Counted from the stretch's first letter, positions 33,688 to 47,638 are shown. The stretch is 64,000 bases of DNA from Ricinus communis (GCF_019578655.1 NC_063258.1:6927283-6991282); one strand, 5' to 3'. Notes: generated by a model not told the origin, from the letters alone. Numbers and translations are program-made.

Positions 33688-35040
33688 TCACATGCGGAGC
33701 TGGTGGATCAGCAGGAGGCCAATAGGAGGCCGCTGTGTTGAAGGGTGCTCAGTTGGAGAGGGAGGGCCAGCTGGATCATCCGCTAGAGGGATGTCAAAAT
33801 GGCTCTGCTCTGGAACCCGGCTCTGTGGACAGGCAGGTGCAAAGTCTGTAGCAAAAATATCATCGAACATGTCATTGGCCATAGAGGCCTCTAACCTACC
33901 TCCCTGCTCAATCGGGGGCTTGAAGCATAGCCCTCTGCCTCTCAAACTGAGCCATCATCGGCTCAAACTCACCGACGTAAAAGGTCCCACCGAAGGAGCA
34001 AGTAGACGGTCCTGAGGAAGACTGGAATATCGGGAAGAAGGTGGGACATCCTGTGTACCATGGGCTCGTGGGGCAGGTCGCTCCTCTCGAGTCGCCAAGA
34101 GAGCATTCCTCGGTCTATACTCTGGTCCTAGCGGACCCTGCCTACGAGTCACCATCCCCATACTAACCATCCGGGGAAGTCCCAGCGTTTCCATCACCCC
34201 CAGCTCTCAAATGTGGTATCGCTTCCTCCAAAACTCCTAAGCTCCTAGCCCGGAGTAATGTAAGTCCCAAAACAGGAAAAATACCTTCTTTGAGTTATTG
34301 CGAAGGCACCGATCTGTCTGGCCAATAAGTACCCCATGTCAACAGATCGGTGCCGGTGCATGTCAGAAGTATAAACAGTCTAGGCCGGGTAACTACACCA
34401 CCACTATCTCCTCTCGCGATTGATGGTCCTAGCCAAGAATGCATGCAAGTACCGTACCTTCGTGCAAGTTAGACGCCTTGGGTGGCATCAGAACCCTCGA
34501 TGTCATCAATCTCGGCCACATCTGCGGATATGACACACCAGGCGTGTGTATACGACTATAAACCTCTCCAGACTGCATCCTCCTCGGTCCACAAGCCTAA
34601 GTGTACCCCAAACTGCTGTACACTCATCGTGAAAGTCTGCCTTGCTAGTCTGAAACTGATCGCATCCGGTTGTTGGAAGTCCCGCAACTGGCTTTGCAAA
34701 AAGAAAGTGTTGGCAAACTCCACAGTCAACTCCCTATATGTTGGTTCAACAATGTCAAAGAAATGTTGAAATGGGGGTGTCTCAAGATATCACGGATCGT
34801 ACTGCAAGTCCGACGGTCTCCGGTCATGGCCTATCCTATGCCCTTTTCCCAAATCTTTGTGCCTCATCGATTGATATCTCTGCTCAAAGGTGGGCTGCCC
34901 TTGGAAAAGTAGGAATCGATGGCACTGCGGTAGTCTAATTTGGCCTGAACTAGTCGATGCAGCGCCTGAAGATCGAGAGGAAGAGGAACCATCGGTCCGC
35001 CTCCTCTTGTAAACTCCTAATCCTCGTCTGGTGGACATGG
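33688..35040 (-). pseudogene. Athila-type extra ORF (putative plant transposon protein) remnant
   Basis: The minus-strand ATG at 35038 starts MSTRRGLGVYKRRRTDGSSS, a basic Ser-rich N-terminus. Next is FEQRYQSMRHKDL, then, after frame changes, text of the type 'LNQHIGS-LWSLPTLSF', 'ARRYGTCMHSWLGPSIARG' and 'GTDLLTWGTYWP'. That layout matches the gag/env-position ORF of Athila elements often annotated as Arabidopsis retrotransposon ORF-1 or putative plant transposon protein. Downstream open stretches (34197-33955 and 33945-33688) form a low-complexity tail. Several stops break it. Function of this ORF family is unknown. Confidence 0.6.
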
Positions 35041-35709
35041 TACCTGAAAAGGAAACTTTTAGTACTAAGGATCAACAAAATTCTGGCAGTATAACGGCAT
35101 AAAATGAACAAACCAAACGATTTAACTTGATAAAATTAAACTGCTCAATGTCCTGCAAAGAAAATTTAATCCACAACACTGCCAACTAATGCTAACCAAT
35201 TAAATTTGCAATTCATCCATATGGAGTTTACTTCGCCATAATCCATCACAAGGCAAACCAACATGCTAATATAAAATAGATACAAACAGAGTCGACTATC
35301 TATGACAGAGCGTATTGTTTAGCGGCCGACAATAATAATAAAGAGAAAAATAAGGAATTAATCACAATCGTAAATAATGGTAGAAAAGAAAAATGGAAAA
35401 TATGAGCAAGTTAAGTATATAAACTACATTAAAGAAAATAAAAGAAATTCAAGCACAATTATGAATGTAAATGCATGCACCAAATAATAAAATAAGGAAA
35501 AAAAGTAAAATAAAATAAAATAATTGAAACATAAAATTCGAACTAATATCAAAATAAAATAATGGAAAACAAAGTTGGAGAGTACTTACTTGACAAACGC
35601 AATATCCAAAGCCTTCGAGATAAGAAATAAGAATTGAGAGAGGAGATAATTGCCAAAATAAGGGGAGAGCAAAAATTTTTTTAAGATTTTGAATGAAGTG
35701 GTATATATA

Positions 35710-35995
35710 GGCAGTGTGCGGAACACGCCCGTGTTCGCCAACATGAGCCGCGTTAATGAACACGGTATGGATATCGGGTCGTGTTAATCGAATAAAAATG
35801 TGCTGACTTACCACTTCTCAGAACACGCCCATGTTACGGACACGGTCTTTGACACGGGAACATGTTGTGGACACGGCAGGGCATAAATTCCCGTGTTAGC
35901 TTCTGTGAACGTGTTCAGCTTAGTTTGATTAACTTCAATCAGAACACGGGCCGTGTTAATGAACATGGTCTTGAACACGCCCGTGTGGATCTCCA
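35710..35995. repeat. Cluster of AACACG/CGTGTT palindromic motifs, internal copy
   Basis: Motifs such as aacacgcccgtgttc, aacacgggccgtgtt and cacgcccgtgt occur about ten times in 285 bp, between the gag-like and the extra-ORF regions. The same motif class fills part of both LTRs (31710-31915 and 38630-38835). Confidence 0.85.
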
Positions 35996-36169
35996 GATAA
36001 TGCAAAAGTTACGACTCTCAGCACTTTCTCACTCTTTCTCACCTACAAAACCAATAAATCCTCAACTCATACACTCAACATAAATAAAACTTAACAAAAA
36101 TCAACTACAAAATCTAATCAACTAAGTTCACAATGCAAGGGTAAAGTATTCAAATTGAAAAATAGAATT

Positions 36170-37301
36170 TGGGGTGCCTCCCAAAAGCGCTTCTTTTTTA
36201 TGTGATGAGTCTTCTTAGCTGGACTCATGGTGAAAAGCAAACGGTGGGGATTGGCGACCATCCATCCTTCTTCCAAGCAAATGGCTTCAAATATCCGCTT
36301 AGAGGGATAATCGTCAACTTCCTCTTCCCGACAGTCAAGCAAGCTGCCAGTATGATGGGCAAAACTCGCTCCTCATATATTTGCACGTAGTCATGATGCT
36401 CTAGGGGCTCTTCTAATTTGAAAGCTAGAGTTTCAACAATTGGAAGGATCGAGGGTTGGGCAATCTCTTCAGGAGTGTCGATGGTTTTCTTCAGTCCCTG
36501 GCTTGGTTCACTTGCTAGAAGAAACTCGAGCTCCTCCAAGACTTCTTCATTGGATAACTCGTGCTCATCTTCCATCATCGAAGGGACTTGTGGAAAATCT
36601 ACCAACAATTCCTCTAACTGCAACTCAGCATCATCAACTGTGTATTCTTGTTGGTAGTCTTTCAGAGGGATCATGTTTGCCTCTTCCTTTTCTGGTTCTA
36701 TCTCCATGTTCAAAGAGTCGTCCTGCACATAAGCATCATCGTCAAACATAATAGATAAACCAGAAAAATTCTCACCTGAACGCAAAGTGATGGCGCTCAA
36801 ATGTTCCTCGGATTCAGCAGCGTTTGATGGAGTTCTCAATTGTTGTTCCGCTAGTAACTTGAAGATTAAGCCTACTTGATGCTCTATGTTGTTAATCGAG
36901 GCTTGTTGATCTTCAAGTATCCTCTCTGTTTGTTGGAATCTTTCCTCAAGACTTGTTATGAACCTCATCATCAGCTCCTCTGACACTAACTCTTCATCTT
37001 GAGTTGAAGGTGCAACATTAGGTTGCTGATGTAGTTGTTGAATTCCTAGTGGTTCTTGGCCATCTAAGCTCTATCCAAAGGGTGAATGAGTGCTCCACTC
37101 TTGATTGTATGTGCTTCCATATGAGTTATTTGGCCAACTTTCCGTATAATTCACCTGTTCACAGTTATAAGAACAATGAGCAACATCACTATACAATGGA
37201 CAATCATTACACACATGTAAACCACAACAAAATTCACAAAAGACTTGAGATGAAAGGATAGGAGAAGAGAGTTGATCGGTAGCCCTGCAAAATGATTCCA
37301 C
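36170..37301 (-). pseudogene. Athila-like gag/protease-position ORF, pol deleted
   Basis: The 37301-37071 stretch has Cys-rich text (FCEFCCGLHVCNDCPL) and SYGSTYNQEW, as in Athila Gag. A stop intervenes, then 36986-36225 is open for 253 codons: a coiled-coil-like MSEELMMRFITSLEERFQQ, the conserved HLSAITLRSGENF, acidic linker, and KLEEPLEHHDYVQIYEERVL with LPIILAACLT, which is the gag-pol junction signature. The frame stops where RT should begin. aagcgcttttgggaggcacc (minus), a usual post-pol sequence in Athila elements, follows directly at about 36190-36170, so pol seems cleanly removed. Confidence 0.75.
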
Positions 37302-37565
37302 TCAAGCATCTAAAGATGCACGGGCATCCCAATTTTTAGCACTCTCTTGATTCCTATTCTCATTTTCCAATGCGTCACACAAAGATTTTGAGTTTAGCAT
37401 TGAACCTCCTTATCATTCACTATCTGAATCATAAACTTAAGCTAAATAAATATGTACAAATAAAATAAAATAAATAAACAAATAAAAATAAAAATCATAA
37501 AATAATAAGAAAGAAAAAAAATGGCTAAATTAACAAATAGCAAATTTCACTCTAGTTTTCAAACA

Positions 37566-37591
37566 ATTCCCCGGCAACGGCGCCAAAAACT
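37566..37591 (-). other. Primer-binding site of Athila-like element
   Basis: On the minus strand tggcgccgttgccgggga lies a few bases after the 5' LTR end (tcccatca). It is the standard Athila-group PBS; the family is usually assigned to tRNA-Asp. Confidence 0.85.
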
Positions 37592-39041
37592 TGATGGGAG
37601 CTACTCGTGTTAGCTACAATCTAAGGCAGTGTACCTATCGATGCAGTCTAGCACTAATGGTGAGTATCAAAGTCGTATTCCTCGGGAAAGCGAAAGCCTA
37701 GAGTTACTCCTTTGTTCTTTGTTATATTAACCTAAAATGGATGATGAATAAATTCTAAACTAACTATTAACTACAAGCTAAGTCCTAAGGGAGATGCAAG
37801 AGTGATTGATAAACGAAATAATCAAGACAAGAAGAAAAACCCAAAGGGAATCTAAACTAGTTGGCATCCGAACAAAAGATAAAGGATCGGTGATTCTAAT
37901 TATGCTACCCGTGGATTTATTCTTAATCAATTCGGTTTCTCTCTCGAGATAACCGAATTCCTAAATCTAATAACCTAAAGTTGGAATCTCTTCCTAACGA
38001 TTGATTCTTAAATTAGCATTAAGCTTTAATCCGCCTCTATTAAGCTTTGTTAATTCTTAATCCGGCTAGTTAATTATCCTTATCTCTAAGCGATTATTAA
38101 CCAGTTCTTGCTATTCAAAATTCCAATTGCCAAACGGATTTCTCAATCTCATAAAGCAATCTAAACATCACAATTCACAACGTCTCATGAATAATGCATT
38201 ATTTTATTAATACTGAAAACAAGAAGAATACAAAACCAACTCGAACAATCCAACAATATAATATCAAGCCAACATAGTAAATAGCTAATCATGTTCATTC
38301 TCAAAATATACAAGAATTCAATTACAACAATAAGCAAAGGTAGAGAAAACCCGATTACACCCTTGGATGAGAGTAAACAGCCCTAAATCCTTTTGCTCCA
38401 ATTGAATCGATTCTTGTTCCTCTTGCTCGAATGGAAAATCAATCAACGAACCTTGCCCAATCTTCGATCCTTCAAGGAAATCTGATTGAAACCTTGATCC
38501 AAGTCTCCTTTTCTCTTAGTTTCAACTCAGAAAACCCTTAGAGAAAGAAAAATTAGGGTTTTGGGACGTTCTAACCCTAGCCTCCTCTTTTTTCTCTTCT
38601 TTTCGTTCTTTTAATTAATACCCCCTGTCGCCTCCAACACGGTCGTGTTCCTGGCCGTGTTCTCAACACGGGATAGTGTTCCTGGCCGTGTTACTCTCTG
38701 TGGTCGTGCTCCCTAAAATCTACTTCTTCTTTGATGTCCAACACGGCCGTGTTTGTCCCCGTGTTAGTAACATGGCCCATGTTTGTGACCGTGTTGAGAA
38801 CACGGCCAGTGTTGAGATCAACACGGCCATGTTCAGCTTCCTCATGCTCGTACTTAGCTCGTTTCGGCAGCTTTGACGTCCAATTATGCTCCAATTCTTT
38901 CCTTTTTCATCCTTTGACCTCTTTTGGACCTAATGCACACAAACATATGTATAAGGTGAGTGTTGAGACCAATTCACATCCAAATGTCCATAAAATCAAT
39001 CTTAAAAACCCCATTTAGATGTGTGTATTTTACGCACATCA
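37592..39041 (-). repeat. 5' LTR of Athila-like element (complete, about 1450 bp)
   Basis: On the minus strand it starts tgatgtgcgtaaaatac at 39041 and ends agctcccatca at 37592, with TG...CA ends. It matches the left LTR over its inner 1.03 kb. Confidence 0.92.
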
Positions 39042-39907
39042 ATGGCCGATCTCGACCTAGCAATATGATGAGCAATACATGTACTATGACCGACAACCTC
39101 GCTAAGACAGTTCTTGTTGTGTATCTGAGAGGCTGCCTTCACCTCAGGCCTTTTCCAATAGTCTGTCCAATGGGTCCAGATATCTTCGAGACACACCAAG
39201 GCCTCTTCTTGCTCCTTTTCCGACTGGATACTATGCCGCGGTATCTCTCAGCTACCTTCCTATCACAAGTAGGTTAAAGTTGGTCCTCGTACCTGGACTT
39301 CCAGCTGAAAACCTTTTGCAAATAAAAAATAAAATAAAATATTAATATAAATTAATTTATAATTATAATATTTATTACCTTCCACTCGTTGAAGTACGAG
39401 TCCTTCGCCTCCTTGGGTATGAATCTCCATGCGTACCCTTCATGCTCTATGGCATTCTTGAAGATTTTTATGGCCCTCGCTGAGCACAAATGAGATGGTT
39501 CCAATCTGTATACAAGAATAAAATTATGTTAGTTTATATAAGAATAATTGTTTGCAAGAATTATTAATAGAAATAAATAATTAATTCTATTACTTATCAT
39601 TCTTAATCCAGATATGGGGCTTTGAACTCCTCAATAAAAATCCAACCAATGAGGTCCCTTTAGGTGGTGGCACTAGTGTAGTGGGAGGTGAAACAGTAGT
39701 GGTGAATGGTGGAACAAAAATAGAAGGTAAGAATCAGTAGGGTAATAGAGGGTGGCGGTAAAGGCAATATTAGCTTCGATATGGGTGTAGAAGTTAGTAT
39801 AGAAGAAGAAGGTGTTTGTGTCTGTATCTGTGAGGTCTCATAATAGGAGGTAAGAATAGTGCAGGAGGTTATCGTCGATACTTCTTACGAGCGTGTTTGT
39901 TTGTCAT
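39042..39907 (-). pseudogene. CACTA-family transposase, N-terminal exons
   Basis: The minus-strand ATG at 39907 gives MTNKHARKKYRR and a stop, then proline-rich text and PPPKGTSLVGFLLRSSKPHIW at about 39690-39600. A next exon near 39500-39380 gives IFKNAIEHEGYAWRFIPKEA and YFNEW. A third, 39310-39050, gives VCLEDIWTHWTDYW and HHIARSRSAI, where the Athila-like element interrupts. These blocks are typical of the plant En/Spm-associated Transposase_24 gene. Gene and element continue at 30360-31065. The right terminal repeat of the CACTA element was not found. Confidence 0.65.
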
Positions 39908-40599
39908 CTGAATTATTTTAATTTTAAAATATTACCAACATCATAAATTATTTATTAAAAAAAAGTATAATAAAATCTAGTAATCTTACATATAAACGTA
40001 GCATTTTCAAACTGTCCACACCAAATAATTCAGTGACCTCTCACTATCCAGTGAGAAAGACACTAAAGCAGTTCAATTCAATTAATAAAAAAAAAAAGTA
40101 CTTATAATTAGTATAATTCATGATTTAACATTATTGATAGTTGTTGATTTCAATAAAAATTCAATTCTAAGTGATAAAAAGGAAAGGATTAATTAGTATA
40201 GAATATAATGTAGCACTTCTCATAGTAGTTCAGTTCACTCAAAATGCAATCAATCAAATAATTCAATAATATATGAACCATCATTCAATAATTTAATTAA
40301 ATCAATCCTATAATATAAGGTTGATTGATATTTGTAATCGAACTAGTTTTAATTCGATAACTTTTTCATTGCAAATAACTAACGATAAATTTAATTTTTA
40401 ATTAAATTTTAATTGTCTGAAAATTATAGGTTTTATATATTATATTACACATGCCTAGCTCTAATCATATTAAAACTTATTATACTCATGTCTAATTCTT
40501 ATCATATTAGACTTACATCGATTGTCATATTGTAGGGTTGGTTGAATTTATTTTTCATTGCTTAACTATGAAAGTATTTTTGTTGAAAATATAGAGATT
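39908..40599. other. AT-rich spacer
   Basis: Nothing recognisable is seen. It may hold the right end of the CACTA element, but no clear TAGTG terminus with subterminal repeats was found. Confidence 0.5.
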
Positions 40600-41010
40600 T
40601 TAATGCACTTTAGTAGATAAATTATATTGTCGATCACAAAACCATGTATTTTGTAACAAAAAGGTATCAAACTTTTGATTTGTAATTAAATGGTTGTTAA
40701 ACTTTAATTTTAATAATACCAATGGATTTTTCGGGACACTTAAAAGATAAATTACATGTATGGTCATTAAATTTTGCTTTGCTTTTTGTGACAAATCAAA
40801 CGTTTGACTTGTTACAAGCAGTACCATCTATATATCTTTTAAAATTAAAATTTTAGTACCTTTTTTATTACAAACTGTAAATTTTGATGACCATCCATAT
40901 AATTTTTTCTTACACTTCAGAAAAATTCATCGGTATTATTAAAAATAAAGTTCGATACCTATTTAGTTACAAATTAAAAATTTATTATTTTTTTATTATT
41001 TATCCCACTT
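40600..41010. repeat. Imperfect inverted repeat (foldback or MITE-like)
   Basis: The left arm includes ggtatcaaacttttgatttg, taataataccaatggatttt and tggtcattaaattttg. The right arm contains their approximate reverse complements in reverse order: gatgaccatcc, aaaaattcatcggtattatt and cgatacctatttagttac. Arms of about 150-200 bp surround a centre near 40800-40860. No clean target duplication is seen. Confidence 0.65.
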
Positions 41011-41389
41011 TAGCATTTGATTTTAGAAGGAATCAACTTTGGCTCTGTTTTTACATTACAATTTTGCTGCCCATTTTGCTCAAGGTCATTTAGTATATTT
41101 TTTAGTCACCAATTCTACGACTAATTAAGAGTATATTAATAAATATAGTCAGTAATTACATTATTCAGCATTAAACTGATCCAAATAATTTTTAACACAA
41201 ACTGTTTATAAAATATATAGTTAGAGGATACAACTCAGATCATAAAATATATATTAAAAATTTAGAATTACATATCAAACACTTAATAAATATATATGTT
41301 CGGATTAAAGTTTAATACACGACACTAAATTGACTTAGAATTTATTATTTTCATAATATTCATACATATTGACATGAAACATTTTGGTT

Positions 41390-41670
41390 ATTGATTACTT
41401 GTAGCTGACAATTTGATAATTGGATCAAACACAGATTCTTTAGTCATTTTAGAGCTTTAATAAACAAATGAAGTCGAAACCTTCTTCATCCCTAATTAAC
41501 TTTGCATTTTCTGCCATATCGAAGGAGTATGGAAGCTTACATAATTTGACCTCTGTAACGTGAAAATGGAAATTTATGACAAGCCATCCTACCAAATACC
41601 TAACATTGACATTTTCATGGCAAATTTTATATACCCAATTGAGATCAGCAGTGGGAACCACTAAATGAAA
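41390..41670 (+). pseudogene. Relic of extensin upstream region
   Basis: It is collinear with 20821-21130: gattacttgta, attggatcaaacacag, tttagtcattttag, aataaacaaatgaagt, attttcatggcaaattttatat, cccaattgagatcagcagtgggaaccac. Homology fades before the TATA box and no extensin coding follows. It is the left remnant of a deleted or truncated third extensin locus, or the origin of a segmental copy. Confidence 0.78.
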
Positions 41671-44440
41671 TTATATGAATTTTTAATGATTTAACGGATA
41701 TAAGCACTTTAACATATTTAAATTTTACTAGCTAGAATTTAAATTTTTAATATTTTAATAAATAAATTATAAAAGCGATTTGTATATTACACTGAAGATC
41801 GGGAAAATTAATATAAAACTAGACCTAATTAATGAATGATTAACGAATGTTTAAAGCAACTCTTAATTAAAATATTAATTAGTATATTATAAATTCTTTA
41901 GCTTATTTTATGCTTTTTGCCATAGATTTTCTCAATCGCCTCCCCTGGTTCAACAATCAAAGCAAGCAACATTGATAAGCCGATACAATTTATAAATATT
42001 ATAGTTAAGAATTTGATTATCATAATTATTAAAAATTAAAAATGTATTAAAAATCATAGAATTTTCTGACAACCATCATTATGTACTAGTTATTATTTTT
42101 ATTTTTGAAAATTTAACAAATAAAATCAAAATGTTTTGTAATGAGATGAATTTTTTTTTTCATTATATGAGAAATAATTTTGAGATTAAATAAAATCTTA
42201 TTTATCAAATTAAGTACAAAAATTACACCATAAAGATATACATAATAAATAATATATGAGTCTAAATATTAACATTCGCATGCAACGCAATGCAAGTGGA
42301 TTAAAAAACTAGTAATAATTAAATTAATATATTAATTTTGAATGACAAGTATCACAAAATTGTATTATAACTACTTTATCGTGCATTAACACAATGTTAA
42401 TCTTGATGAACTATTTGTTAGAAATGGCCTATTAGCTTACTCATTATTTTGCTAATGATTTAATATCCGATTAAGTGTTAGCTACATCTATCGTATTAAA
42501 AATAAAATATCCTAAAAAGATAAGATAGTGGAGAAAATTAATTATTATACCTACAATAATTATACACACAATTTGTTTTCAGTTCTAAAATTGGTTGATT
42601 ATGGTATTAGTTCGGCTATTAAAGATTCTTAGGTTTTTCTAGGAGTGCCAAAATGGTAAATTCTACTTTTTATTTATTTTTTTTCTAATATCTTAAAATA
42701 AAACCTCTCTAACCTAAATTCAATAATGGAAGTCTTTTTTAAACATCATTATATGTTAATTTTCATTATATAGTTAATACGGAAATTTTATGACTAATAG
42801 AAAAGCCTAGAAGAGCAGAAGTTGCTAAGAATCTTTACCGGTGCCTTTTATACCCGCGTGGAAGAGAATTTGTAAGTAAAAGGCTTGACATTGGCAAAAT
42901 TATAATAAAAAGTAATAAATCATAGTTCAAAGATCTATATATGTATATATTGTAAGGATTCGATGTCAAAAAAGTGGAAAATTCAAGGACCAAAAATAAC
43001 TTTTCCAATTATTTGTAGAAGGACCTTGGACAAAGGATCAAATATTCTTTCGAATATATATATACTCGGGCCCAAGTGATTCTAATATTAATAATTTTTA
43101 CAAATAGATTTATAACTACTATTTAAAAGCTAAAAATAGATTTAAATGCTTATTAAACTAATAAAAATAATGACAGCAGTGTTGATAATGGTTTATAAAA
43201 GTCGACAGTAATATTGAAATAGAAATAACAATTGTTAATTTTAATTTTTTAATAAAATAAAAATAATATTAAATAAAATTTAATCTTTAATATTAAAATT
43301 TATATTTATTCAGATTTTATTTTATTTAATTAATTTAAATAAAAAGTATGATAGACGCACTTATAAATTTTTATTAAGAATTTAGATCTATTTGATCCTT
43401 AATTAGAAATTCTAAATCCATTTTTAAAATACAAATAAAAATAAATTTATTTGGCTCTGAAGTATAAATTTAAAAAAATATTTAACTATTTATCCGAGTT
43501 ACTTTTGTGTCATGGTAATGATTTTTCCATTTTCAATTTGTTATACTAAATAGCCCCTCTGTCTATTTTTGTCAAAAATCAAATGACTAATGGACTAATT
43601 TAAAAAAAAAAAAAAACAAATAATGTTGTTTGGTCCTTGAACTTCTTATACAATTAAAAATATACAAAAATATAGTTTTTTTTAATTAAACTAGTACAAA
43701 ATATTTATTTGATACACTTTAATAGCTCTTTAATAAAATATATGTCACCCTACATGATTAGCTACATTATTTTGTATTTATGATCCGTGAAGAAAATAAA
43801 ATATAAACAAAATGAACTAAACTAACCTAATCCTTAAATTCTAAGACTAATATAAGTAAAACCCTAATATTTAATTCGTAACTTTAAACCTGTTAATTTC
43901 CATACTACAAAACTCTCTTTCGTCAATATCCATTAAAATTTCGAACAAATTAAAAATGAGATCACCCTATTCCAAAAATTTAAGGCCGGTATCCAAGAGA
44001 AATGCTAAGATTTTGGCAGGCAAAAAGAAAACCAACACTCAAATTGGTTTGTTGGGAATTTCCTGTTAAATAATCAAATTTAACCAATCTCATAACATCT
44101 ACAAGAAATAACACATTTCTGTCATCTTTCAAAACCTTCTTATATTTTGAGTGTTAAGCTGATTTTAACTTCAGATTTGAAGATTGTAGATTACTTGGAA
44201 TGTGGCAAGTAGTTTGTGAAACTTAAGTAAATATGGTTCAAATAAAAATGCATTCAAAACTAAATTAAAATTGCTTGTTCACCCTTGACAAAAAACATGA
44301 TTGCTATTGATCGTCAATTACTACCATAAAGACAAAAGAAACTAACAACATAAAGACAAGAAATGTTGTAGATTTGATCCAGCTCAAGCACAAGGCTTTA
44401 GAAGTAGAAAACATGCAAAAAATTGCATGTAGACCTGCAT
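41671..44440. other. Long AT-rich intergenic region
   Basis: No gene, RNA gene or clear element is seen in about 2.7 kb. The last few hundred bases are probably 3' UTR and flank of the ribosomal protein gene. Poly-A/T runs occur near 42155 and 43601. Confidence 0.6.
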
Positions 44441-46073
<1,633 letters not shown>

Positions 46074-46109
46074 TTTGGCAGTCCTACGAAAACCCTGGCG
46101 GTCCTGCGA

Positions 46110-46118
46110 AAACCCTAG
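46110..46118 (-). promoter_or_regulatory. Telo-box-like motif in leader of ribosomal protein gene
   Basis: aaaccctag lies in the probable 5' UTR, in one half of a tandem 18-20-bp duplication (gtcctrcgaaaaccctrg, 46081-46118). Telo boxes are common in plant ribosomal protein promoters. Confidence 0.6.
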
Positions 46119-46176
46119 AAAGAAGAAGAGCAGCAGTTAGAGTCTTTACCAGCGCTAGGGCTCCATGTTGGTTTTT

Positions 46177-46192
46177 CTTTTATAGCTGGGCC
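46177..46192 (-). promoter_or_regulatory. TATA box and site II motif of ribosomal protein gene
   Basis: On the minus strand ggcccagctataaaag places a site II core (GGCCCA / TGGGCC) directly upstream of a TATA box (ctataaaag), about 105 bp before the ATG. Site II plus telo box is the classic arrangement for coordinated expression in dividing cells. Confidence 0.7.
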
Positions 46193-46199
46193 TCTCTAT

Positions 46200-46879
46200 G
46201 AAATTTCTTTCTTTTCACTCGCTGAGTCCAATGGACCGGATTGTTATATCTGGACCGAGTCATTAAAGACAAATTTTTTTTGTGTTCTTTTTATTTTATT
46301 TTATTTTCATTTTTTATCATTCACTTTTATCCACTTTCTTCATTAATTTTAGTTCCTTTCGAAGAAATTTATTATATTATTATTAATAATTTTTTATTAT
46401 TAATATAATTTTATATTTAAATTTATTGTATTTTAATTGTTGAGTTAAAAAATCTTAATAACTACTTTGGAAACGTGAGAGAATAACTTTGATTATGTTT
46501 TCTTCATTGCACATTCATAGAATCCTATATCAGTCTTAAATGAAAATATAATATTTATTGAACGACAAATATCTTTATGACATACCACGTTCATTGAATA
46601 GTGATACAAAATTAGCCTTTAAGTTACTATATGATATCATCAATAATGGCAAATTGATATATAAATATACAAAAAAGTTAATATATAGTAGTATTTCAAT
46701 AGCAATTTTATTTTATTTTATATAATCAATATAAACTTGATTTTTAATTATTAATATTATACATAACTATTACAATATTATACATGATTTTTTTTTGTTT
46801 TTTATTTTTATTTGTTAATTTAAATATAATGTGGAACCATTGTGAACTAAATATAAATTATGAACCATCATATCATATA
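46200..46879. other. AT-rich intergenic spacer
   Basis: No gene or clear repeat is seen upstream of the ribosomal protein gene. Confidence 0.6.
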
Positions 46880-47372
46880 ATAAGATAGTTCAATTGATGA
46901 AAAAAAGAATTAAATTGATAGTTAAATTGATCAAAGTTAGAATATTCAATTTGATTTAAAAAAGATTCAAAGGATAGTTCATTTTATAAAAGTAAGAGTT
47001 AATTTGATAGTAAAATTAGAAAAAAATTATTCGATTTAATCGAAACAAATAACATTATAAAAGTATAATTCAATTTATCAAAAATAGAAAAATTCGGTTT
47101 GCTTTGAAGAACATTACAAAATGATAATTCAATAAATCAAATTAAGAGCTAATTTCATAGGTTAATTGAATAAAGCAAAAATATTTGGTTTGATAAAAAA
47201 AGTGCAAAAGGATAGTTCAATTTATTAAAGTAAGAGTTAATTTGATATTTCATTAATCAAGATTACGAACATCAATTTACTTTGAAGAAAGGATTTGTAA
47301 AATAATAATTTAACTGATCAAACGTAAGAATATTTGGTTTGATTTAAAAAAATACAAAAAGATAGTTCAATT
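46880..47372. repeat. Degenerate tandem repeat, AT-rich
   Basis: Phrases such as ggatagttcaatttatt, aagtaagagttaatttgat, gatcaaacgtaagaatatt and ttggtttgatttaaaaaaa recur four to five times at irregular spacing of about 100-130 bp, consistent with an old minisatellite or satellite fragment. Confidence 0.65.
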
Positions 47373-47601
47373 GTGTAACACCTTGAATTTTTATTTTAAA
47401 ATAATATTTTTGTAGAGTTATTTTAGTAATTTAACATCTTCTAGTGCAAAAAAGTATTATGCATTCTCTAATTGCTAATTATTTTAAGGCATTTTTGTGT
47501 GTTGTTTTATTTCCAATTTCATGAATTTAAATTTAATTTTTATATTTTCTTGAATTCATTTTATTTTATCTCATTTTTACTCTAATTTAAATTGATTGAA
47601 A

Positions 47602-47638
<37 letters not shown>

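Larger units (their letters stand above)
31074..39041 (-). mobile_element. Athila-like LTR retrotransposon without pol, inserted in CACTA element
   Basis: Direct repeats at 31074-32121 and 38016-39041 (full right LTR 37592-39041) flank about 5.5 kb. On the minus strand the order is 5' LTR, PBS tggcgccgttgccgggga, gag-like ORF region, then an Athila-type extra ORF region, then a G-rich polypurine tract (gtggggttatt) next to the left LTR. No RT, RNase H or integrase is found, so it is non-autonomous. The LTRs differ at few sites, which suggests recent insertion. The left LTR lacks its outer 420 bp or so, so the target duplication is lost. Confidence 0.88.
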
